This document shows, piece after piece, positions 13,301-23,999 of a DNA stretch of 64,000 bases. Source of the DNA: Plectrocnemia conspersa (taxonomy: Eukaryota > Arthropoda > Insecta > Trichoptera > Polycentropodidae); contig VTFK01000094.1 of the NCBI GenBank assembly GCA_009617715.1, forward strand, positions 310,001-374,000, read 5' to 3'. The stretch's first letter is position 1; each line of letters opens with the position of its first letter. Both the position numbers and the translations under genes were made by a program. The notes under the pieces were generated by a model that searched no databases, was not told the DNA's origin, and was given only the letters and a program-made list of their open reading frames with translations.

Positions 13301-15600
13301 TATAATAATTGCTTATGGAATTTTCACTTTTTACTTTAAGAATAATAAAAAAATAATATATATAGTAAAAAAAATAATTAAAGGATTGTATTTTAAAATC
13401 TTAAATAGTATAACTAAAATTAATTGGACAGTCAAAATAAAAAATATATATGAGATAGTATTAAAAATAGTTATGCAGATAAAATTAATTTATATACAAT
13501 AGCAACAAAAGTCAAAGATTGCAATTCATCATTGGAATCTTATATTAATGCAATTCATTATTTTAATTACTAAACAGTTTAGTCCATATATGTATAAAAA
13601 AATGTTAAATCATGTTTATATAGTGTTAAATAATAATATATTATTTAAACGATTAGAAAGAGAAATTTGATGATTTTTTGCAGTCGCTTATGAATGTTTG
13701 TTAAGATGAAAATATTTTTTCTTAAGACTTTCAATTTATTATTTTTTATTACGATATATTCCATGCAAACATGTCGTATGAATACAAATAAGAACAATTT
13801 GCATACATACACACAACTTAACCGCTAGTTTGTATAAGTACTGCATTGAAAGGGTCTCATATTATAGAACAAAGTAAAAGTTGAAATATGCAGTAGACGT
13901 ACGCGTTAAATAATTTACTTTCGGTATTTTGATTCAGATTGATTATGCAAATACGTATGACAGATTATTTAACGGTGAAGTCATTGCCTTTTTCTTTCAC
14001 TTTGCTGATGTATAGAGAGATGATGTGATAGTGAGACAATTTAGCCAAAACCGGTTAACTGTATAACTTCGGACCATACCAAAGAAGTGCGCCCTGTCCG
14101 CGACCGCCTGCAGTATATTACACTTTCACTCGATGACCGTCTATTTGCAGTTACGCTTAACCTTTTATCGCTCGACTTATGTACGCACGTTGAAACTAGT
14201 TTAAATTAGAGATATATCACATTGAAACACCTTTGCCTGATTAAATTTATAGGTTCTTATATAATTATTATAATTGAAATAATTATTAAATGTAGTGCTT
14301 TAAATGGACTTTACAGCAATCATATATACTTCTTATTTTAACTGTGTCTTATTGTATGTCTTATAAATATGAATTATATAAATATATTTGTACAAAACAG
14401 ATAATTTGATGTACAGACTGATTTTATATTTGTATTTAATCACATATATATTAATTATGTGAATCAGAAATATTTTTTTTTTTTAATAATTTTAAAATCT
14501 ATTATAAAATGATAAATCAATGTAAAACTATTGAAATTTACAAAAGAATAACTTCAATTGAAGTTATTTAAAGAATATTTTTTTTTTATATTACAATTAT
14601 CTAATTTTATCTTTCCATAAAAGTAAATTAATTTAAAAACCGTATAAGTCAAAATTGTATCCTAAACGCATTTATAAAAACAAACTTTCATTCATCATAA
14701 GATTGCTTCACTTTAAATGCGATAAAAAAACTCGGCCGAATGACCAAAAACGGATAAGGCCATTAAGAAAAATGTAATGTGTTGCGTTTAGAAATATTAT
14801 TTCCTCGTTTTGACGTAAAATAATTACATTAATCTAATCGAATAGAGTTAATTAATTAACCGTATATATATATTTTAATTGCCTAATAAAAATAAATAGA
14901 CAAATTAATCAACGTTGGAGCGGCTTCGGATTTCCGACAAATAGGAAAACAGAAAATTTTGTACAGTCCAGATTATATTAAGATAAAATACATCATTAAT
15001 TATTATTGTAACAAACGCCCATATTTTAACATAATACAATCATAGCTGTGGCTGTAATATGATATGTTATTGTCTTATCTCACGCCCATGTATCGAAGGA
15101 CGCAGAATCGCAGATTTTTTATTTCCTGGGCATGTGGTCGTTGTTAAAAGCTGTTTAATAACATTTAATCTGTTTTCCATTGTGTGATTTGATTTATCAT
15201 CGAAATTATATACGCGATTATATTGGGAATACAGCGTGAAGACAATGTTACATCATGACCTCCTTCAGCTGTAGATGGTGCGGTCATCTTATTTTTAATT
15301 CTGCATTTTTTTTAAAATATATTATATAAGTTTACAAGACATTGAAACATAAGACGATATATGCGGATTTTTTTTACGAAACGTAAATAAATTCTTAGTT
15401 GGAAATGTCACAAGAAAAATGTGAATATTTCATGTGGTAAAAAGGTAATGTTATAATGACTACATATATAATTTGTATGGCATTATTAGTTAAATCGAAG
15501 TTATGAAACTTTAACTTTAACTAATATATACGATCAAACATAAACTAAAACATCCAAATCAATAAAAAAATCTGACTATATTCTTATCTATTCCAACATA
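10400..15600. other. Gene-free stretch with scattered G+C-richer patches
   Basis: No supported gene. Patches richer in G+C and CpG lie at about 11030-11130, 11560-11700 and 14030-14180. The last includes AACCGGTT at 14049-14056, a match to the Grainyhead site, an epidermal and cuticle regulator. The frames at 12835-13502 fall in A/T-homopolymer-rich DNA and code for low-complexity Lys/Ile/Phe strings. Confidence 0.55.
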
Positions 15601-15653
15601 CTATCTGGCCCATTCCAATGAGTCCTTGTCTTATAAACCTTTTTATTTATCCT

Positions 15654-15695
15654 CCCCCACAAAATAAGTCCTTTGCAGGACTTATTTTGGGGGGG
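15654..15695. repeat. Strong near-perfect hairpin
   Basis: CCCCCACAAAATAAGTCCT is followed by a short TTGC spacer and then AGGACTTATTTTGGGGGGG. The arms are about 18-19 bp with one mismatch. The C and G runs at the base are striking in this AT-rich context. It may be the core of a MITE or a transcribed hairpin; weak pairing continues outside (ATGAGT against ACTCCAT). Confidence 0.75.
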
Positions 15696-15949
15696 TTACT
15701 CCATGACCTATTCTAAAACTAAAAATACCACTTAATTTTTATTACGAAATAGATAATAGCGTGCTTCATCGCACAGTAATGGTGCCCTATTTTAAACGGA
15801 CCACAGATTCCATCAGCATATAAATAACATATGCAATAAAGCTTTAAGATGTTTTGGATATGTCTTGCGGTACGCATCCATTAAGAAGCTCTGTGTATCT
15901 TGTATAATAATATTTGCGTTATTTATTTGTGTAATAATTATTTATTGCC

Positions 15950-16253
15950 ATTTGCGTTAACACAGTCTGTTCGAGAGCTATCCATTTCATCATTATTCAT
16001 AATTAAAAAAGAGATGGCAAGTTTGAGTTTACGCCCCTACTATTAGCTCTAAATTATCTGTTTATATTTTGAACAAATTTACAAAATTAATATATTATTA
16101 TATTTATCAATCAATCGGAGTAATGATAAGTAAATCGAACGTATATCCGTATCGTTTGCTTTAAAGCTAATAATAAACCCAAACTTTGCTTTTTTTTCAT
16201 TTATGAATTATGATGAAATGGATAGCTCACTAACTGACTATGTTAACGCAAAT
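15950..16253. mobile_element. MITE family A, copy 1 (about 304 bp)
   Basis: The left end (ATTTGCGTTAACACAGTC, then GAGAGCTATCCATTTCATCA) is the reverse complement of the right end (TGATGAAATGGATAGCTC, then GACTATGTTAACGCAAAT). The arms are about 48 bp with few mismatches. There is no coding capacity. A shorter relative with the same ends and the same internal block (GAACGTATATCNGTATCGT) lies at 51140-51318, so this is a small dispersed family. No target-site duplication is obvious, so the superfamily is unassigned. Confidence 0.8.
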
Positions 16254-16676
16254 ATAGTCTGCTATAAACTTGATTATGCTTCTGTGATATGTTTGTAATA
16301 TAGTATCGACTCATTTTTAATACAAAAGCTCGTAAAATGGTTTCTCTGATACTAATTAATATATTATTTTATTGCCCTACAAAATTCCCATAAGATATGT
16401 TGGAATATGATTCATTCGAGTCACATTAACAAGTGTATTTAAGAAATAACTTCTTCAAACACAGACATAAGGAATATACGCAATCGGAAGATTGTTTATA
16501 TTCCCTATGTCACCATTTCTCTCAAATAATATTTGAGGTACTGCAAGCAGAAGAGTATTATTCAACTACCCCATAAGTACAGCTATCTAAATTTTGAATT
16601 ATATGTCAGAAAGTATTGATTTGTTTTCATCCAAAATATAGTAAACGTATTTTATTTATATACTATATACGTGATA

Positions 16677-16836
16677 GGCGTGAATAAGTTGACAACTCGA
16701 CCTGCATGAAATTGCAAATTCTGATCTTCCCGCTCAAGGCTATATGTCTATGCTGTAAATATTTTATTTATATCTTAATACAACTTACTCGAAAATAATT
16801 TGTTTATGCATGTCGAGTTATCAACTTATTCATGCC
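16677..16836. mobile_element. MITE family B (about 160 bp)
   Basis: The left end GGCGTGAATAAGTTGACAAC continues into CTCGACCTGCATGAAA. The right end, reverse-complemented, reads GGCATGAATAAGTTGATAAC, then CTCGACATGCATAAA. Arms of about 36 bp differ at only a few positions. The interior is non-coding. The ends differ from family A, so this is a separate element. No flanking duplication was confirmed and no second copy was found in the window. Confidence 0.75.
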
Positions 16837-16839
16837 AAC

Positions 16840-18110
16840 CACAGATTATTTTCTAGGTTAATCTACAAACATACGTGCATACATTAAAATATATTTTATG
16901 GAATTTCACTGTAACTGATTTTTTAAGGTTTATATTATAACAAAAAAATAGATATCTGCCAAGGTCATACGACGTACTCATTATTGCAATTTATTGTACG
17001 GTTCCATATCATACATACATATTACCTGGATAAACAAAAATCATTTTACATTGCTTTTTCTGTTATCAATTATATCTTATGTAACCTGACGTCTAATTGC
17101 CTAGTAGACACATGTGTAAAATTAGTGTTTTACGATCGTATATAAATTCGGTTAGTTGGCATTGTTCTATTTTGGCGCGTGTTCTTCGGCCAAAGAAAAC
17201 GAAAGTGTGTGAACTGCGATGAGCAATGATGGATAATTGACGGTTCATCGAGTTCATTAACACCGCAGTTGTTGAACGTCCGTTTCGCGGTTAGAGAAAT
17301 GGTTTATGTATCAAATCAAAATATTATGTGTACTTTGGTTTAAATGGTTCTTATTACACAACTGTGCGTTCTACTGGTTAAAAAATATGCGTGTGACCAA
17401 ACCGAGACGATTGTGATTGTCGAAATGTTCCATTTGTGACTTAGTGACCTTCTGCGGTTTAGTGTGATATAATTATGTGTTTGTAGTAAATACGATTCGA
17501 GATGATAGTACATACAAAGCCAATGAAGCAATACGATTAAGATTTACTATTAATTAAAATTATCAAGTTAAATCATTAGTATTTAAAATATTATAATAAA
17601 AATTGGTTTTTCATTTTAAATAAATAATATTTCAAGATTTTTGTATTGTAATTTATCTGATTTAATATTTAAATATATTTATTTATTAACATGGTACACA
17701 AAATACAACAATATTTATGATTTTAAGTATTGTTTTGAAGCACTTTGAATTTAATTTATAGTTAAGTATATCATAATTTATTTATCTAAAACCCTAAGTG
17801 TAAATTTACTTACTTTACATTTGGGCGAAGTTTAACTTATAATGCCACACTGCTACAGTTATTTTATACACATATCTCACACCTCTAAAATATCAAGCTA
17901 TCGTAAAAAAGCCAAAAAAATTTATTAATAAATACTATTGTCACCAAAATAATTCTTACAAAATATCTAATTAGAAAATTAAGTATAACTGTATAAGCTG
18001 ATGAAAGCTGAGGTAACAGAAGATAGTAAAGGAACAGATAAATCTAGACAATTATACACAATATCAAGTAACTAAACTAACTACTTTTTAAACGATTTTT
18101 TTTATAGTTA
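16840..18110. other. Gene-free stretch
   Basis: AT-rich, with a G+C-richer patch at about 17140-17300 (TTGGCGCGTGTTCTTCGGCC and CpGs) and no supported reading frame. The frame at 17340-17531 on the minus strand shows no protein features. Confidence 0.5.
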
Positions 18111-18118
18111 TAAATAAT

Positions 18119-18527
18119 AATCTCTTTGTGTTAATCAAAGTAAATCATATGTAAATAAAAATCACATGCAAATAAAGCAATGCGTTTTTTTTTAGATAGT
18201 CGTTACAAAAACATTAGTATTATTATCATTATTTTAGATGAGTGTTTCTTAATAGCTTTTACTAATAATATATAAATTAATTAAACTAAGTTAATAAAAT
18301 AAAAAATATTTTTTAATAAATACAATTATAATACAATTTAAGATAAATTGATTAAAGTTATAAATAAGCAGCTGATGATATAATCATAGTCAGAAAGCAT
18401 GTAGTCTCGCTGTGTTTATCAAAGTAAATAATATACAAATAAAGAAAAGCGTTTACTTAGAAATTTGTTGCAAAAAATATTTAACTAAATTAATAAATAA
18501 AATTATATTACAATTTAAGATGTAATG
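18119..18527 (+). repeat. Diverged tandem duplication
   Basis: The block from 18119 (CTCTTTGTGTTAATCAAAGT, ending TACAATTTAAGATAAATTG at 18350) recurs from 18402 (CTCGCTGTGTTTATCAAAGT, ending TACAATTTAAGATGTAATG at 18527). The second copy is about 105 bp shorter. No coding content. Confidence 0.6.
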
Positions 18528-18529
18528 TC

Positions 18530-21500
18530 TTTATTATAGCAGCAATTAATTGTATATTAAAAAATAGTTTATTAATGATTTAGTATTTTTTATTATTATT
18601 CAATCTAGATTTTTTTTATTTACATGTAATAAAACTTTCTTTATGCATATGTATCGATTTGTCCTTAAATAAATATTAACATGTATTTAAACAAGTTATA
18701 CGTACGACCTTAAAGTGTAAATATACTATTTTAAATGACTGAAACTTTTTTTTTGTAATTTACTACATTTTTAATACATATAAAAACCCAACCGATTCAT
18801 AATATATTTTATACGTTATATACTTATTCAAGTTTAATATCTAACGACACATGTATGATTCAAGGTGCTATTTTATTGATATATTTTTCTCATAACCAGA
18901 AAGTCAGTCACTGAAAATAAAATCATGACATAACTTAAAACTATTTAGTTTGCACTAAATTAAAATTTGATTTCTATAGTATATTGTTTCGAAAGCAAAT
19001 TGAATTTACACCATTTTTAATACTTGATTTTGGCAAAAATCGAGGAAGTTGCCAAACTTGCATATTACAAACTTCCGCACCGTTTATTCACGCAATAATT
19101 TAAATAATATCTAGACGACGATTAAAATTAAAATTAACTCCACTTACGGTGAGGACGATAATGTTCACGAAAGAAATTACAAACATAGGAAAACTACTCT
19201 CGGATCCGTTGCAACCAGTTTAGAAAATGCAGCGGAAATACCTAGTGAACGTATAAATTTTCATTTTTCCGGTAACATAAACTGCCTTTTACGCAATAGG
19301 GACTTTTATTAAAAAATGAAATTATATATTGAACTATCAACCATCTGAAAGCGTTAGTAGGAAACATATTATGTCACATTTGGCTTCGCATTTCGCAAAA
19401 GAATAAATCAGTCCGTAGAAACTTCGGTAAAAATCATATACGTCCGTTTTTTCTCTTTAGGCAATTCGCTACGTCTTTATGGAACAGATTTTCGAAACAC
19501 GCCGGAAAGATGCTTCATTTTTAAGAATTATGCAAATTGTAGAAGAGTCTTGAGCAAGATGTCAAAAGAGCCAAAAATGTATCCCAATCATGTCATATAT
19601 GACACAAACCCATGTGTTTGTTTTCGTATTGTTTAGAATTTGGGTCTTTGACTGTTTCGGAACAATTATGTCATATTATAATCAATTTGTAATATTGTCA
19701 CGCTCGCTCGAATGAAAGTCAAACTACTTTCATTGATTGTGAAGTTCAAAATTTTCTCAACTTGACCTTATATATAAATTGATTTGACATTATGGCTGGC
19801 TTTCCATTACGCGTGGTAAATTAAAAAATATAAGGATAAACGTTAAGGCAATGTCCTTTTTAGGAAACGGGTTAATTATCTTCGCGGATTAATGATAACC
19901 TTTTATACGACCTCAGATATTTTGATCTTATCAATAAAATATATACAATATGGATATTAAAATATATATCTTAAAGTATATAATTTTACTATACATTAAA
20001 TAAGCACAGTTCAGTTTTCTATTAAAATTAAATCATCAAAAATATCATAAGATGGCTTAGTTGAATTTAAAAGATGAGTTTATTTTAATATCGATAATAT
20101 AGATTATACGATATGTAGTATTTTAATGCATTAACAAACCTAATATTTTTTTTATTATTTTATATTTTAAAAGTCAAATTAAGATCAAAAAAAGAAAATT
20201 AAATTTCATTTGACACTAAAATCTAGTTAAAAAAAAGCGACGAAGATCTCTTATATAAAAATTTGTCGATCTCAACTATCATTAAGAAATAAACGGTTAC
20301 TGTACAAAACTATTTTAAAGTCAATATATACAAAAAACATTTAAAACTAGGGTATAAAAAAAATGTTACCAACGAAATACTGCATATGATTCGTGATAAA
20401 TTAATTAAGAGCAATAAGAGATAAAAACATTAGCAAGATATATTTTCACAAATTGGGGTTATATTTTAATAATGTCTCTTAGCGATTTTCTAGTTTAGAA
20501 ATATTATTTTATATCTTAATAATTATGTTTTTAAAGTAAGTATAAAACGCACTTAAGTATATACTAAATTAAATGATTTGTTAAATTGATTGATTAAAAA
20601 AATCTTTCCAAAAAGATTTTAAATGTATATTTTTATTAAAATAATTAACTAGTAAAAGTTATATTATAAATTAAATGCATCATATATCTTTTTATATAAA
20701 ATTAAAATATGAAATATAAAAAGCATTAAAAAAACTGTGATTCAATTTATTTAGAGTTTTGCATAATATTATTAAATTTTTCACGTTTTTTTTTCTTCTT
20801 TAACATAAAAACATTGTATGGGTTCCATAAAAAAAATCACAAACTTATATTGTCAGTTTTTATATGATTTTGTAATCAACAAATTATTTTTTTGATTTTC
20901 CTAAATATTAAAAAAATTCATGATTTTTTCATTCTATTTTAAATTGTTTTAGATAATCTTTCTTGTAATATTTTAGGATTAAAGAACTTAAAAAGGTTCT
21001 GTAATTTCATAAAATAATCAACACCTCATATTGTTAACTATTCTATATCTTTTTTATGATTTCGAAAAATATTTCTTCAGAATACCCTAAATTATAAAAA
21101 ATTATAATTTTTGGTTTATATTTTAAAAATATATAAATAAACTTTTTTGTATCTTTTTAAACTTTAAATGAAAAGTTTAAGACGGTTCTTCTTTAAAAAA
21201 ATATTTTTTAAAAAAATATTTCTTGTTTGATAAATACATATTAATTAAAATACCTTTTTAAAAAAACTTCTATATTTTTACAATATAAATACAAGCATTG
21301 ATAATGACTATGAGGAAAATTTATTGCATAAATTAATTAAAATATAAGGGTAGTAATTTATTTATGGTTCATCCAAGCTATTTTTATTTAATATTTATAA
21401 AAAAATCTGTTTGTAATAATATAAAGTTATATTACGTACAACAAATCAATTAGATTTTAAGTTGTTTTTCGTGCTGAATATTTTAATCGAGATAAGATTT

Positions 21501-21900
21501 TAAAAGTTTTTAAAACACTTTAAGAGCTTTTAGTGTTGAAAAACTCACTGAATTTTATAGCCTAACAAGAGAAGCCAATTAATTTTAAACTTATTGTTCA
21601 AGTATTATATCCCCATTATGACGCATTGGGCCTAATCACACAACGGTAGACTTAGGACAATAGACGTACTATTTAATGAAGAGTTAAACTATATATAAAT
21701 GATTAAAAAAACTTACCAAAATAGCTAGCGTAGCAATTAATCGATACATGGTTGAATAGGCACAGTTTCTTCGAAGGCTAGCTGAAAAACGAGAGCATTA
21801 ATGGTTTTAAAATTGTCCAACGATTAAAAATGTATTTATTTTAGCATTATTGTTGCACAACGCTCTTTATCTCAATTGTGTAAACTAAAACGTTATATAG
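18530..21900. other. Gene-free AT-rich stretch
   Basis: Nothing recognisable. The patch at about 19030-19560 is somewhat richer in G+C. From 19920 to 21600 the sequence is nearly all A and T with homopolymer runs. Confidence 0.6.
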
Positions 21901-22510
21901 GGCCTTGCATATAACGTGAAAAGTACGAAGGTCGCTCTCATTTCACCGTGGTATGCAGGAAGGCTTTCATGGGCTTTCGCAAAGTGACACAACCATTATG
22001 AAATCGATTCAGATTAATGGTCCAGAGGCGCCACAGTATCTTCATGAACATTGCCCAAGTCCTTCACGTAGTGGGTGGACCCCTCCAGCCCACAGAAATA
22101 ATTATTTTGAAACATCCAATGATTCAATGTCGCGCTAATGGTGAATCATAATACGCAATCGAGTAAATTTATGTTAGTATCATATATTTTTAAGACGTAC
22201 TTGAGTATGTTAAGCACTAAATGCGGGTCGTCTAATGGTTTAAAGTTCGTTCGTTTGCGATTAAAAAATGCGTGTTTCGGAGTTCAACCGTCCATCATAC
22301 GTGGAAGGAAAACAGTCACTGATTCGTCACTATTGTATGTTATGTCATTTTATGCGGGATTCGAATTTGGCGCCGCGGGATCCGAACATGGTCCAGTTGG
22401 CGACTGACGCGTGCTGCGTCTGCGACGTTTGACGGTTGACTGCTGAGAGCTGCGTCAGACTCCTTCTTCTGATGCTGGATCCCACCTTCTATATCTTCAC
22501 CCTTTGTGTC
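21900..22510. other. G+C-richer block, unexplained
   Basis: Two overlapping short frames (21953-22138 and 22138-22407, plus) lie here but show no domain or signal. The last 170 bp are the most G+C-rich DNA in the downstream intergenic region and include GGATTCGAAT, TTGGCGCCGCGGGATCCGAA and repeated CTGCGTC strings. It may be a regulatory island or the edge of an old retroelement. Confidence 0.35.
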
Positions 22511-23051
22511 CATTCATGGTTGCTGGGTTATATAATATCGATTATCGCGCATGAATCATAATAGCATATTAAAAAGTAATTGAATCTCTAATAATATTAT
22601 TACTATTTTTTCTGTATTTATATTAGTAAAAATATCATCTCTTAATAAATATATTAAATATCACATTTCTTTACTTTTTAGTTTATTAATTTTTAGATAA
22701 ATATTGTTTATATGTATTCAATTAAATGAAAAATATTTTAATATTCAGTCTATTGGATTTTATCTCATAAAAGAAAATGCCATGAAAATTTTTTTTGTAC
22801 GATTTTAAGATACTGCTTTATTATATGCTTATTTACTTTCAATTTATGAACGTATATTCTTAAAATCATTTAAAATTAAAATGTAAAAAATAGTTGTAAA
22901 ATACAATATTAATTAAATTATAAAAAATATAAATTGTTAATTAAATTTATGTTCAATTGATCGGATGTGCGGATATTTCAACTTTAGACTGATGTGCTTG
23001 TTTACGTTTATTAATTTTTATAAAAAATATTAAATGACAATATTAAAAAAG

Positions 23052-23905
23052 AAAATTTCAGGGTCGTGGTGGCCCAGCAAGCAATTATTTGCGGCCCACG
23101 AGTTCATTAAAAAAATGCAATTTTTAAATTTAGTTATTAAAAACATTTATTAGTTCAAGTAATAGGAATAAATCAAAGATGATATTGCAAGATAAAAAGG
23201 AACATCTATCTTTTAACAATTATTAAATTAACAATTATATTTTCAATGTGTCAAAGGGTTAATTTGTTTATTAAATATTTAGTAATAAATAAACAACATT
23301 AAATATTACTATATATAAGCAGAAAAATTGATGGTCAATTAAGAAATAGTAAAACTGTTTTAATAAAAACTTGAATTTGTGTTAATAAAAACATGAATTG
23401 ACCAATTTCAAATTTTATATTTCGTTTAGACGTTTTTTAAAAGACTTGCACTTATGCTTTTGATTTATTAGAAGTCTAAATAAAATATATAATTTATTGA
23501 AACAATGATTATATTTATGCATGTGGGTATAAATATTTTTTAATATATAATACTTTTAAAACACTTGAAGTATACGAATTAAAAGTAATGCATGCTTGCA
23601 AAGATTTCATGTTCGAATCTGTATTGGAAATCGTAAGCTATAAGTCATCCTCTGGACATGTCACACGTTAGAGACTGAGAGAGTACGCGATCTATGCCGT
23701 GTCGCTTGGCAAATTTTCTGCTCGCTACTTTGCCCCACAGAAAATAATTTTTTTTTTCATATAATTTTATTTTAGCATTTTACTGGTACTTTGTTATTGT
23801 TTAATAAGAGCCGTATATTTTTTGTCAAATAAATTTATTTTAGTTTTTCGACCCCAAAACTAAAACAAATTTTTCTCCCGACCCCCTCGGGAGTCGGGAA
23901 ATTTG
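23052..23905. mobile_element. Possible hAT-type non-autonomous debris
   Basis: CAGGGTCGTGGTGGCCCAGC, followed by GCGGCCCACGAG near 23090, resembles the C-rich ends of hAT elements. At 23868-23904 the sequence CTCCCGACCCCCTCGGGAG sits between AAATTT and GGGAAATTT, a nested hairpin of the sort found near hAT 3' ends. The two may or may not belong together. No transposase similarity was seen between them. Confidence 0.3.
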
Positions 23906-23999
23906 TGATTTGATGTGTGGATTCAAAATTACAGGTGATATAAAAAATTAAACAGCCGTAACATATATTATATTAAACTGAAAAAAATCATTAAACCAT

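Noticed and set aside
13085..13502. Overlapping Lys/Ile/Phe-rich open frames on both strands
   Set aside because: Low-complexity products of A and T runs, with no start context, domain or splice structure.
23605..23625. GTTCGAATCT, a tRNA B-box-like string
   Set aside because: No cloverleaf arms or A-box at the right distance could be folded; not a tRNA and only weakly SINE-like.
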